From assembly GCA_051877515.1 (NCBI GenBank), contig JBJEIY010000033.1:1-64000 (forward strand): 64,000 nt of DNA, in the 5' to 3' direction. Shown here piece after piece: positions 16,845 to 24,540 of the stretch (within the stretch, counting starts at the first letter, position 1; the number at the start of each line of letters is the position of its first letter). The translations under genes and the position numbers were made by a program. The notes beneath the pieces are model-generated. The model had not been told where the DNA came from and made no database searches. It worked only from the letters and a program-made list of their open reading frames with translations. This DNA is from XBB1006 sp051877515. Its GTDB lineage: Bacteria > Bacillota > Clostridia > Lachnospirales > Lachnospiraceae.

Positions 16845-17921
16845 TTAATCAAAATAGCCCATCTTGTATAAAAGTTCTGCACTCAGCAGTCCGCCTCCGG
16901 CTGCTCCCCTTAAAGTATTATGAGATAATCCGATAAATTTATAGTCAAACATGGTATCTTCACGCAATCTTCCGATGCTTACAGCCATGCCGCCTTCCAG
17001 ATCCACATCCAAAGCTACCTGTGGTCTGTCATCCTCCTCAAAATAATGGATGAACTGCTTCGGTGCATGAGGAAGATCATATTCCTGAGGAAGTCCGCGA
17101 TATTCTTTCCATGCTTTTAAAATCTGTTCCTTTGTAGGCTTTTCTTCAAAATCTACAAATACAGCTGCTGTATGTCCGTCAAGTACCGGAATACGTACAC
17201 ACTGACAGGTGATCAGCGGTTCTTTCGCTGCTACGATCTCACCGTTTTCAACGGTACCAAGGATCTTCAATGGTTCATCTTCGCTCTTCTTTTCTTCGCC
17301 ACCTATGTACGGGATAACATTTCCCACCATTTCCGGCCAGGTTTCAAAATTCTTTCCGGCACCGGAAATTGCCTGATAGGTAGTAGCAACCACTCTCTTT
17401 GGTTTAAACTGACGCAAAGCATAGAGTGCAGGTGCATAGCTCTGGATAGAACAATTTGGTTTTACGATAATGAAGCCTTTCTTCGTTCCAAGACGTTCTT
17501 TCTGGGCCTTGATAACCTCCAGATGATCGGTGTTACACTCCGGAAGCAGCATTGGCACATCCTTGGTCCATCGATTTGCACTGTTGTTGGAAACCACAAT
17601 AACCTCATGTTTTGCGTAATCCTCTTCAAAAGCAATGATTTCCTGCTTATCCATGTTTACGGCTGAAAATACAAAATCTACATCCGGTACAACACTTTCA
17701 ACATCTTTTACCACACGCAGTTTCATTTTTTTTGCATACTCCGGAATCGGCTCATCCATTTTCCATCTTCCGGAAACTGCTTCCTCATATGTCTTTCCCT
17801 TGTTAGACTCGCTGGCAGCGAGGACTGTGACTTCGAAGAACGGATGGTTATTAAGAAGCGTTACAAAACGCTGTCCAACCATTCCTGTTGCTCCTAAAAT
17901 TCCTACTCTTACTTTACTCAT
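16845..17921 (-). CDS. asd: Aspartate-semialdehyde dehydrogenase
   Basis: A 358-residue enzyme reducing aspartyl phosphate to aspartate semialdehyde with NADPH for lysine/DAP, threonine and methionine synthesis. VGILGATGMVGQRF is the NADP loop, IVKPNCSIQSY contains the catalytic Cys, and LDGHTAAVFVDF the catalytic-His region. The sequence is of the archaeal/fungal-like ASADH type rather than the E. coli type. ATG 17921 with GAAAGGAG upstream lies inside the end of queH (8-base overlap), so the pair is coupled. A longer frame to 18074 adds 51 residues unlike ASADH. Confidence 0.93.
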   Translation of the reverse strand: MSKVRVGILGATGMVGQRFVTLLNNHPFFEVTVLAASESNKGKTYEEAVSGRWKMDEPIPEYAKKMKLRVVKDVESVVPDVDFVFSAVNMDKQEIIAFEEDYAKHEVIVVSNNSANRWTKDVPMLLPECNTDHLEVIKAQKERLGTKKGFIIVKPNCSIQSYAPALYALRQFKPKRVVATTYQAISGAGKNFETWPEMVGNVIPYIGGEEKKSEDEPLKILGTVENGEIVAAKEPLITCQCVRIPVLDGHTAAVFVDFEEKPTKEQILKAWKEYRGLPQEYDLPHAPKQFIHYFEEDDRPQVALDVDLEGGMAVSIGRLREDTMFDYKFIGLSHNTLRGAAGGGLLSAELLYKMGYFD

Positions 17922-18546
17922 GTTTTTCTCCTTTCGAAAAAACGCATCCACAAAAATTCTGCCTGTATAAATCATATTCGTCAGAAAGCTCAATAGAACG
18001 TTTGTAGCCGTTTTTCTTTTTGAAATCAGAGGGCAAATATTCCACTCCATACGTTTTTCCCAGTTGTGTACCAATCCGGTTAATGGTCTGCGCTTCTTTT
18101 AGCGGGCTAATGGTAAGTGTTGTTGCAAAGTACCTGCATCCCAACTCTCGGCACATTTTTGCACTTTCCTCCAGCCTCAAGCGAAAACAGATCTCACAAC
18201 GCGCCCCACGTTCCGGACAGTGCTCGTACCCCTTTACTGCCTGATAAAACCGTTCCGGTTCATAAACACCTTCCACGAAATGAACCGAATCCTCTAACGA
18301 CATGGCTTTGATCAGTCGTTTCAGTTCCCCGGCTCTCATACGGTATTCGGAATCCGGACTAATATTTGGATTATAAAAGAAATCATAAATTTCAAAACTA
18401 GCACTTAAATACTCCAGTACATAACTGCTGCATGGAGCACAGCAACTGTGCAGCAACAACTTCGGCTTACCCTGTCCTTCTTCTGCTATACTTTCCAGAA
18501 GCCTGTCCATGGCTTTCTGTACAGGAATACGATTCTGGTTATTCAT
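17914..18546 (-). CDS. queH: Epoxyqueuosine reductase QueH
   Basis: A 210-residue enzyme of the DUF208/QueH family, which reduces epoxyqueuosine to queuosine in tRNA as a non-cobalamin alternative to QueG. Family marks are LLLHSCCAPCSSYVLEYL with its vicinal Cys and CxxC, CEICFRLRLEESA, FATTLTISPLKEAQ, and the C-terminal YRQNFCGCVFS. The Cys cluster binds Fe-S and iron. It starts the string leading into asd. A possible promoter (TTGCCG, 18 bp, TATTAT at 18593-18564) is weak. A tRNA-Thr gene lies just upstream on the same strand. Confidence 0.92.
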   Translation of the reverse strand: MNNQNRIPVQKAMDRLLESIAEEGQGKPKLLLHSCCAPCSSYVLEYLSASFEIYDFFYNPNISPDSEYRMRAGELKRLIKAMSLEDSVHFVEGVYEPERFYQAVKGYEHCPERGARCEICFRLRLEESAKMCRELGCRYFATTLTISPLKEAQTINRIGTQLGKTYGVEYLPSDFKKKNGYKRSIELSDEYDLYRQNFCGCVFSKGEKHE

Positions 18547-18614
18547 CTCTCATCACAATCCATATAATAATAGCCTTGCTCGTCATCCGGCAAAAGATCA
18601 CTCCCAAGGCCCAA

Positions 18615-18687
<73 letters not shown>

Positions 18688-18748
18688 ATACTACATCTAC
18701 GTATTATAGCAGATTCTCCAAGATTAGCAAATGTTTTTTGAAAAATTA

Positions 18749-18777
18749 TTGTTCTTTTTTGGACTGCTTGTTATAAT
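18749..18777 (+). promoter_or_regulatory. Candidate sigma-A promoter for membrane protein/PPTase pair
   Basis: TTGTTC (18749-18754) and a perfect TATAAT (18772-18777) are separated by 17 bp, 29 bases upstream of the ATG. Confidence 0.55.
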
Positions 18778-18806
18778 AAATTGGAATGAGTGAGGAGGGC
18801 ATTAAT

Positions 18807-19232
18807 ATGGCAGAAATCAAAGAATTTAAAAAACAAACAAAAGAACCGACACCGGCAGAAGGAACTACCGTTTCTGACTCCAAAAAAATGGATTTACAGA
18901 AGCTTTTCGATCTGCTTCATCACCCTAAGGCGCCTGTAGTATGTATTGTGGTATTTGCCGTACTGTTTTTACTGGATCTATATTTAATGGTTCATTTTAC
19001 CCGTACCGGAATCACTGCCTGCTGTATTTTGCTGGTAATTCAGACGCTGTTAGCTGTCTGTCTGGATAAGTTAAGCTATGCCGGTCTTTTAGGTATTGCA
19101 GCGATTCAGATCGTTGTTGGAATCTTTTCCCATAACTTTTTGTTATCTGTTCTTTGCATGATTCCTTATTTTATGGCTCTGTTTGTTATCCACGTTCAGA
19201 ATCTGCACGGAGGAATCAAAGCAGCATCATGA
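18807..19232 (+). CDS. Small integral membrane protein, unknown function
   Basis: A 141-residue protein. The hydrophilic, Lys/Glu-rich N-terminus (about 45 residues) is followed by four probable membrane segments: VVCIVVFAVLFLLDLYLMV, GITACCILLVIQTLLAVCL, AGLLGIAAIQIVVGIF and FLLSVLCMIPYFMALFVI. There are no recognisable catalytic motifs. ATG 18807 has GAGGAGGG upstream; the ATG at 18786 is too early for that site. Its stop overlaps the start of the phosphopantetheinyl transferase gene (ATGA), so the two are translated together. The link is unexplained. I do not recognise the family. Confidence 0.8.
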   Translation: MAEIKEFKKQTKEPTPAEGTTVSDSKKMDLQKLFDLLHHPKAPVVCIVVFAVLFLLDLYLMVHFTRTGITACCILLVIQTLLAVCLDKLSYAGLLGIAAIQIVVGIFSHNFLLSVLCMIPYFMALFVIHVQNLHGGIKAAS

Positions 19233-19825
19233 TCTGTTATATTGTACAACAAAGATGGACAAGCGCAGTTTCAGAAGGAAACTGTGCTTTTTCTAACCGA
19301 CAGCCTCTGCTGGAACGGGGTTTTCAGGAAGCATTTCATGTTTCCGTACAGGATCTTCACTTTACCAAAGGGCCCCATGGCAAACCACAGATAGCGGATC
19401 ATCCTGAAATGAATTTTAATATCACACATACCAGCCATCGTTCTTTTAAACCCGGCAAGTATTACATGGCCGGCGCATTTTGCAACTGTCCGGTTGGTAT
19501 TGACTGTGAGTATCCCCGCCGCATCACGCAACGCCTTTATGACCGGACACTTTCCCCCGGAGAAAAAGCATTATTCCAGACGTCGTCCTGTCCCGAAATT
19601 CTTTTTCTTCGGTATTGGACACTGAAAGAAAGCTACTTAAAATATACCGGAGAAGGATTATCCTGTAATCCTGCTTTCCTATGTTTTCTTCCCGACACCA
19701 AAGGAAATTATGTACTGGAAGGTCATCCCGATCTACATTTTCTTCAGTTTGATCTTCCCGACGGGTTGATCCTAAGCCTTTGCACAGAAAAACCCTGCCA
19801 GGTAGAATTCATAACTCTAAAGTAA
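19229..19825 (+). CDS. 4'-phosphopantetheinyl transferase (Sfp type)
   Basis: A 198-residue enzyme moving phosphopantetheine from CoA to a carrier-protein Ser. Motifs of the Sfp/AcpT superfamily: FNITHTSH, VGIDCEYPRR (Mg-binding Asp and Glu) and FLRYWTLKESYLKYTG (W-x2-KE-x3-K). The N-terminal half resembles the pseudo-duplicated Sfp fold, although the protein is shorter than Sfp (about 220-230 residues). Start ATG 19229 overlaps the preceding stop. The target carrier is not in the window; it could be fatty-acid ACP or a carrier of a secondary-metabolite or lipoteichoic pathway. Confidence 0.85.
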   Translation: MICYIVQQRWTSAVSEGNCAFSNRQPLLERGFQEAFHVSVQDLHFTKGPHGKPQIADHPEMNFNITHTSHRSFKPGKYYMAGAFCNCPVGIDCEYPRRITQRLYDRTLSPGEKALFQTSSCPEILFLRYWTLKESYLKYTGEGLSCNPAFLCFLPDTKGNYVLEGHPDLHFLQFDLPDGLILSLCTEKPCQVEFITLK

Positions 19826-19839
19826 ACTATACACAACAA

Positions 19840-19870
19840 GATGGGTCTGCAGACGGCCTCATCTGTCATA
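19840..19870 (+). repeat. Repeated hairpin element, copy 1
   Basis: A 31-bp segment matching copy 2 at 22323-22353. It can fold as ATGGG-t-CTG / CGG-c-CTCAT. It lies between the PPTase stop and its terminator. Confidence 0.5.
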
Positions 19871-19876
19871 AATCAA

Positions 19877-19932
19877 AAGAACCATCCCCTTCTCAGACAG
19901 ACTAACAGTCCTTGAAGACAATGGTTCTTTTT
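19877..19932. terminator. Bidirectional terminator, PPTase / FKBP-like gene
   Basis: AAAGAACCAT and ATGGTTCTTT arms enclose a loop of about 30 bases containing a smaller CTGT-rich hairpin. A-run and T-run flank it on both sides. Confidence 0.75.
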
Positions 19933-19939
19933 TCTTCTT

Positions 19940-21118
19940 CTATTCTTCTTCGTCATCCGATGAAGTCAGCTCATCGTATTCTTCCTGTGATACTTCTTTC
20001 ACATTGGCCTTATTTACCAATTCATCATACAGTTTCTGACTGGTATAATGCTCCATTAAAGTATCTTTATCGTAGTTCTCTTCCAGTTCTTCTACAGAAG
20101 ATACCCCGTAGTTTTCCAGATCAGCTTTCGCATACTCCTGGTACTCTTCATCAGAAATCTCCAGTCCCATTTCTTTGACCAAAGCCTCACTAACCAGTTT
20201 TGCGTTTACATTCTGAAGAATATATTCATCCATGGTCAGTCCGCCTGCAAAATAATTCAGGTAATCGTCCTCAGAGATTCCGTACATGCTGCATGCACTC
20301 TGAATACTGGAAGAAAGCTGGTTTCTAACTAAATTGTATGCATATTCCGGATATCCGTCAATCTTGGCATTGTTATAGACAGTATCCCATACATCTGCTT
20401 TCAGATCTTCCTCTGACTGCGTGGTTGCATCTTCAAGCAGTTCAGCACGGATCACTTCTTCATATTCTTCTGTTGTGCTGTATTCACCGTCCGTATATTT
20501 TGCAACAAATTCATCGTTCCACTTCGGCTGATAGCTGATTTCCTGAGCCTTGGTTACGGTTACTTCAAACACTACATCTTTTCCTGCAAGTTCTGCATTA
20601 TCATAATCACTGGGGAAGGTAAGGTTTAAAGTCTTGCTGTCACCAACCTTGGTTCCGTACAATCCTTCATCAAATCCATCGATCATACTGCCTTCACCAA
20701 GCTCATATTCGTAGTCCGTAGCGCTTCCGCCTTCAAATTCCTCTCCATCAATGGTTCCGTCAAAATCTATGGTGACTTTATCACCCTTTTTAACACCGCG
20801 ATCGGAAATATCGTCGTATTCTACACCATCTTCCAGGTATTCATCAATTTTATCCTGTACATCTTCATCAGACACTTCCGGAGTAACATAATATGCTTCT
20901 ACTCCCTCATACTGTCCCAAGGTTACATAATCAAACACATCATAGTTGGGATCTCCGCTGGCTGTTGCGGCATTATCTCCCCGATTCTTCAGGAAAATCG
21001 CTCCTCCTATAATGATTGCAGCAACAACAACAACTGCGGCAATGATAAGTACGGCTTTTTTAGTCTCTTTTTTCTTTGCCTCATACTCTGCCTGCTTTCT
21101 TTTTGCATAATTAGACAT
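19940..21118 (-). CDS. Membrane-anchored FKBP/trigger-factor-like peptidyl-prolyl isomerase
   Basis: A 392-residue protein. Basic N-terminus, then one membrane helix (about 23-44, VLIIAAVVVVAAIIIGGAIF), leaving the rest outside the membrane. An FKBP domain follows at about 110-190 (KKGDKVTIDFDGTIDGEEF, then GSMIDGFDEGL), as in trigger factor. The remainder is helical and very acidic, resembling the trigger-factor C-terminal or SurA-type chaperone arms. The ribosome-binding N-domain of trigger factor is missing. A role as extracytoplasmic foldase, comparable to PrsA, is likely. The C-terminus ends in a run of Asp/Glu. Confidence 0.8.
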   Translation of the reverse strand: MSNYAKRKQAEYEAKKKETKKAVLIIAAVVVVAAIIIGGAIFLKNRGDNAATASGDPNYDVFDYVTLGQYEGVEAYYVTPEVSDEDVQDKIDEYLEDGVEYDDISDRGVKKGDKVTIDFDGTIDGEEFEGGSATDYEYELGEGSMIDGFDEGLYGTKVGDSKTLNLTFPSDYDNAELAGKDVVFEVTVTKAQEISYQPKWNDEFVAKYTDGEYSTTEEYEEVIRAELLEDATTQSEEDLKADVWDTVYNNAKIDGYPEYAYNLVRNQLSSSIQSACSMYGISEDDYLNYFAGGLTMDEYILQNVNAKLVSEALVKEMGLEISDEEYQEYAKADLENYGVSSVEELEENYDKDTLMEHYTSQKLYDELVNKANVKEVSQEEYDELTSSDDEEE

Positions 21119-21414
21119 TTTCTTCTCTCCAATCTTTTTACTTTCTGACGCACCTGTGCGCCGGCAGTCTAACTATATTTTTATCACATTTATCAGGAAA
21201 AAGAAAGTACCTTCACCTAATTTTTAGATAAAATTCTCTTGCTTTTCAGGTTGCTGCATGCTATCATCAACTTACCACATTCGTGGTTTCAAATTTTTTA
21301 TCCGCACGATTCGTGCCAATTCTCTTATTTTTATGAAAAAAACTTTTTGCGAGGTGATGCCTTTGATTGTGTAGTTTTATCTGCTTCTACACTATACTAT
21401 TTAATGGAGGAACT
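21119..21414. other. Divergent intergenic region with two small hairpins
   Basis: This holds the 5' regions of two divergent genes. On +, ACCAC/GTGGT (21274-21287, followed by TTCAAATTTTTT) and GCACG/CGTGC (21304-21316) form two short hairpins whose loops both read ATT. GTGTAG/CTACAC flanks a 12-base spacer near 21369-21392. No confident promoter for either gene; TATACT near 21394 is the best + strand -10. Confidence 0.4.
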
Positions 21415-22314
21415 ATGAATTATCAGGAGTTTTTATGCCAGGTAAAGCTGCAGCTAACCACGCGGCTTGGCAATGATCATATGATCACAATCCGGTCTGT
21501 GACCAAAAATAATAACCAAAAACTTGATGCCCTTACCATTATGGAACCAGGACGTCACATCGCACCAACCATTTACTTAAATCCATATTATCAGATTCTG
21601 ATCAGCGGGCGGCTTACCTTTAACCAGATTCTGGATAAAATTCTGGATTTTCACAGGGAATATATGCCTCCTGAACATATCGATCCCGAATTTTTTTCAA
21701 ACTATGAGAAGGTTAAAAAAAGGATCGCTTATAAACTGATCCATTATCAGCGCAATCAGGAACTTCTCAAACAGATTCCGCATATTCCCTATCTGGATCT
21801 TGCTATCTGCTTTTACTGTTATGCGCAAACCGGACCAGGCAGTCAGGCAACCATACTGATCCATAACGAACATCTGGAAATGTGGAAGATCGACGAAACC
21901 ACATTATATGAAACCGCCCGATTAAATACACCAATGCTGTTTCCCCATACTCTGACCAGTATGAATGCCTTTATGGAAAACTATCATGATCCCTTTTTTC
22001 AAGAGATCAAAGAGGCTCCCTCATTTTCCATTCCTATGTATATTCTGTCAAATAAGTCCAATCTTTTTGGTGCTTCCTGCATGCTGTATGACAATCTTCT
22101 GTCACAGCTTTCCATAGAGTTTCACAATTCGTTTTATATTCTTCCCAGCAGCCTGCATGAGCTGATCTTAATCCCATCCCAACAGAAAGATGATCTGGCA
22201 TGTTTTTCTGCTATGGTACAGGACGTGAACAAAAACCATGTCGCACCTGTGGACATTCTCTCTGATCATGCATATTTTTTCAATAAGGCCAGTCAGGAGA
22301 TCCTGTGTTTTTAA
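21415..22314 (+). CDS. DUF5688 family protein
   Basis: A 299-residue protein of a family seen mostly in Lachnospiraceae. It shows the usual opening MNYQEFLCQVKLQLTTRLG, APTIYLNPYYQILISG and AYKLIHYQRNQELLKQIPHIPYLDLAICFY. The later part, with NSFYILPSSLHELILIP, is also typical. It has no membrane segments, signal or recognisable enzyme motif, and looks soluble and cytoplasmic. Function is unknown. TGGAGGAAC before ATG 21415 sets the start. It stands alone between a divergent FKBP-like gene and convergent spo0A. Confidence 0.8.
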   Translation: MNYQEFLCQVKLQLTTRLGNDHMITIRSVTKNNNQKLDALTIMEPGRHIAPTIYLNPYYQILISGRLTFNQILDKILDFHREYMPPEHIDPEFFSNYEKVKKRIAYKLIHYQRNQELLKQIPHIPYLDLAICFYCYAQTGPGSQATILIHNEHLEMWKIDETTLYETARLNTPMLFPHTLTSMNAFMENYHDPFFQEIKEAPSFSIPMYILSNKSNLFGASCMLYDNLLSQLSIEFHNSFYILPSSLHELILIPSQQKDDLACFSAMVQDVNKNHVAPVDILSDHAYFFNKASQEILCF

Positions 22315-22322
22315 AAATACAG

Positions 22323-22353
22323 GATGAGTCTGCAAGCAGTCTCATTTGTCATG
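22323..22353 (+). repeat. Repeated hairpin element, copy 2
   Basis: It matches copy 1 (19840-19870) in 22-24 of 31 positions. It folds as ATGAG-t-CTGC / GCAG-t-CTCAT with a minimal loop. It lies directly downstream of the DUF5688 stop and before the terminator, the same position as copy 1. Confidence 0.5.
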
Positions 22354-22356
22354 CAT

Positions 22357-22406
22357 AAAAAAACCTGTCTGTTTTATGAATCATCATAAACAGACAGGTT
22401 TTTATT
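22357..22406. terminator. Bidirectional terminator, DUF5688 gene / spo0A
   Basis: A long stem AAACCTGTCTGTTT(T)ATGA with TCATAAACAGACAGGTTT, with A-run before and T-run after. Confidence 0.9.
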
Positions 22407-22437
22407 TTCTTTCGTTTATCCTCGTTTTTTGAATATC

Positions 22438-23235
22438 TTATTGGGCTATTTTGTAATCCAGGCGAATTTTATCTGCGATCAGTGCAATGAACTCAGAATT
22501 GGTTGGTTTACCCTTTCCATTGTTAACGGTATAGCCGAACAATTCATCAATGGTATCCATCTTTCCACGACTCCATGCGACTTCAATAGCATGGCGGATA
22601 GCACGTTCCACTCTGCTGGGCGTTGTTTGGAATTTTTTGGCTATAGATGGATATAGGATCTTGGTAATAGAACCCAGCATCTCCGTATCTTCCACAGACC
22701 GGATAATTGCCTCCCTTAAGTACTGATATCCCTTAATGTGTGCCGGAATTCCGATCTCATGAATGATACTGGTCACGTCACTTTCCAAATTATGCACTCC
22801 GGCAGGCTCTTCCTTTTCATAAACGGAAAACCTGTTTACCACATTCTTATGGGAATTACACTCAGAAAGATGCTTGATCTTGGAAATCACTGTATTATTA
22901 TCATAAGGTTTCATGATGTAATAATCTGCACCTTTCTTAAAAGCATCTTCCGTAATCTGTTCCTGACCAATTGCACTGATCATAATAAATCTTGGATGTT
23001 TCTTAATGGTTCGGTCATGATTCACTTTATCCAGCACACTCAAACCATCCAGTTTCGGCATAACGATATCCAGTAAAACTACATCCGGACTCTTTTCCTT
23101 GATCAGGCGATAAGCCTCTTCCCCATCTTTCGCAGTTCCAATAACTTGCAATTCCTGGTCGCTTCTCACAATTGTACTTAATAACTCAAGCATCATCTCG
23201 TTATCGTCAGCAATCGCCACGTTCAGCTTATTCAT
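22438..23235 (-). CDS. spo0A: Stage 0 sporulation response regulator
   Basis: A 265-residue master regulator of sporulation entry. Receiver domain 1-125 with Asp10-Asp11, phospho-acceptor Asp56 (LLDIVMP) and Lys in IMKPYD. The C-terminal effector domain holds the diagnostic recognition helix PSRVERAIRHAIEVAWSRG and the sigma-contacting tail. ATG 23235 has GGTGGGG upstream; longer frames add non-homologous residues. As in B. subtilis, spoIVB lies directly upstream. Promoter and 0A boxes are listed separately and suggest autoregulation. Phosphorylation in Clostridia is by orphan kinases, none of which are in this window. Confidence 0.97.
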   Translation of the reverse strand: MNKLNVAIADDNEMMLELLSTIVRSDQELQVIGTAKDGEEAYRLIKEKSPDVVLLDIVMPKLDGLSVLDKVNHDRTIKKHPRFIMISAIGQEQITEDAFKKGADYYIMKPYDNNTVISKIKHLSECNSHKNVVNRFSVYEKEEPAGVHNLESDVTSIIHEIGIPAHIKGYQYLREAIIRSVEDTEMLGSITKILYPSIAKKFQTTPSRVERAIRHAIEVAWSRGKMDTIDELFGYTVNNGKGKPTNSEFIALIADKIRLDYKIAQ

Positions 23236-23281
23236 TATTAGTCCCCACCTTTTTACTTTCTCATTTTTCTGACCAATTAGT

Positions 23282-23310
23282 ATTATATACAATACTTTCT
23301 GCATATGCAA
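23282..23310 (-). promoter_or_regulatory. Sigma-A promoter of spo0A
   Basis: On the minus strand, TTGCAT (23310-23305) and a perfect TATAAT (23287-23282) are 17 bp apart, about 47 bases before the start. Confidence 0.8.
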
Positions 23311-23341
23311 CGGATTTTGGTCGTAATATTTCGACTTTCCG

Positions 23342-23358
23342 TGTCGAATCCTGTCGAA
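23342..23358 (-). promoter_or_regulatory. Two tandem Spo0A boxes
   Basis: TGTCGAA occurs twice (23342-23348 and 23352-23358, + strand), 10 bp apart, one helical turn, matching the Spo0A-P recognition sequence. A near match, TTCGACT, is at 23330-23336. They lie just upstream of the spo0A -35 region, fitting autoregulation. Confidence 0.8.
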
Positions 23359-23363
23359 TATCG

Positions 23364-24440
23364 CTATTGCTGTAACATTTCTTCTAAAAGAATCCCATAA
23401 CCTTTCCTTGGGTTCTTTGTCAGGACATGGGTCAGGGCCCCCACCAGTTTTCCATCCTGAATGATCGGACTGCCACTCATCCCCTGTACGATTCCTCCGG
23501 TAAGCTCAATTAAATCGGAATCGGTAACTTCTACAGAGAAATTCTTGGTTCCTGAAGAAAAGATCGAGTTTGTCTGGGTGAGGTTGATCTTATAAGACGT
23601 TCGTTTTCCTGACACATCACTGATCAGATATGCCTCTCCATCATGCACTTCTTTTCGTGTAGCGATAGGGAGGTATTCCTGTGTCTGAAGCTCGTCCGGA
23701 ACCTGATACAGACACCCGAAGATTCCACGCTGACTGTTTTGTTCCACACTGCCCATAGGCTTGTCTGCATTATAATTAATATAACCGATCAGAGCCCCCG
23801 GCTGATTGGCTTTCCCTTGCCGTATATCCGTTAGTTTACAGGTATGAATACTGCCATACTTTATGTCGAATTCCAACCCAAGATCAATATCGCTGACGCA
23901 GTGTCCCAGTGCTCCATAAAGTCCGTCTTTTGTATAAAATGTAATCGTACCAAGACCGGCCATGTCATCCCTTACCCAGACACCGATCTTATAACTTCCA
24001 TCCCTCAGGATTGGTTTCATCTTTACCTGATGTATCTTCCCTTTTCGCTTTACCTTGAGAACCAGTTCTTTTCCACCACTCTCTTCTACGGATTGGATTA
24101 AATCCTCTTTTGACTCCAGCTTAACGCCATTACAAGTCAGAATATAGTCTCCCTTTTCCAGCTTTCCCTCTGCAGGACTTTGATAAGAACCATCCTCATC
24201 CGGTAATTTTGCTGTTTCCAAAACTAAAACCCCATCTGTCTTAGTATAGATACCGCATACCGTTCCACCCGGAATTGCCCTGGTAATGTTCTTGAGCGAT
24301 GCCACTGTTCCGGAAGCCGGTTTTCCGACATGATCCTCTTGTTCTATCTGATTGATGCTTTTTGCTGTCCAAAAAACTCCGTACAGGATTGTACAGATTA
24401 AAAGCATCCTTCCTAAAAATTTTCCCTTCTGCCCTTTCAT
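23364..24440 (-). CDS. spoIVB: SpoIVB serine peptidase
   Basis: A 358-residue forespore-secreted S55 peptidase that cleaves SpoIVFA to trigger pro-sigma-K processing. Membrane anchor about residues 10-28 (LLICTILYGVFWTA). A PDZ domain at about 75-145 (KLEKGDYILTCNGVKLES). The peptidase domain has its His in GALGHCVSDID and Ser in GMSGSPIIQDGKLVGA. The start at 24440 places GAGGAAGG upstream; an ATG eight codons earlier is possible. It precedes spo0A, the conserved spoIVB-spo0A order. Its promoter is unclear: a terminator for recN lies just ahead. Confidence 0.95.
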   Translation of the reverse strand: MKGQKGKFLGRMLLICTILYGVFWTAKSINQIEQEDHVGKPASGTVASLKNITRAIPGGTVCGIYTKTDGVLVLETAKLPDEDGSYQSPAEGKLEKGDYILTCNGVKLESKEDLIQSVEESGGKELVLKVKRKGKIHQVKMKPILRDGSYKIGVWVRDDMAGLGTITFYTKDGLYGALGHCVSDIDLGLEFDIKYGSIHTCKLTDIRQGKANQPGALIGYINYNADKPMGSVEQNSQRGIFGCLYQVPDELQTQEYLPIATRKEVHDGEAYLISDVSGKRTSYKINLTQTNSIFSSGTKNFSVEVTDSDLIELTGGIVQGMSGSPIIQDGKLVGALTHVLTKNPRKGYGILLEEMLQQ

Positions 24441-24467
24441 ACCTTCCTCACTTTCGTTACACATAAA

Positions 24468-24494
24468 AAAGAGAAAGCAAACTGCTTCCTCTTT
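24468..24494 (-). terminator. Terminator after recN
   Basis: On the minus strand, GAGGAAGC, loop AGTTT, GCTTTCTC, then TTTTTT. Confidence 0.8.
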
Positions 24495-24525
24495 ATTCTA
24501 TGTATTAGTGTGATATTCTATGTAT
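24494..24525. repeat. 12-bp direct repeat behind recN
   Basis: TATTCTATGTAT occurs at 24494-24505 and 24514-24525, with a 20-bp period (two helical turns), between the recN stop and its terminator. It may be a binding site for a regulator of spoIVB or merely a small duplication. Confidence 0.5.
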
Positions 24526-24540
24526 GAAGGTTTCGAAAAA

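Noticed and set aside
24465..24540. Sigma-G promoter for spoIVB (CACACTA as -10)
   Set aside because: No acceptable -35 at 14-16 bp, and a terminator lies between it and the gene.
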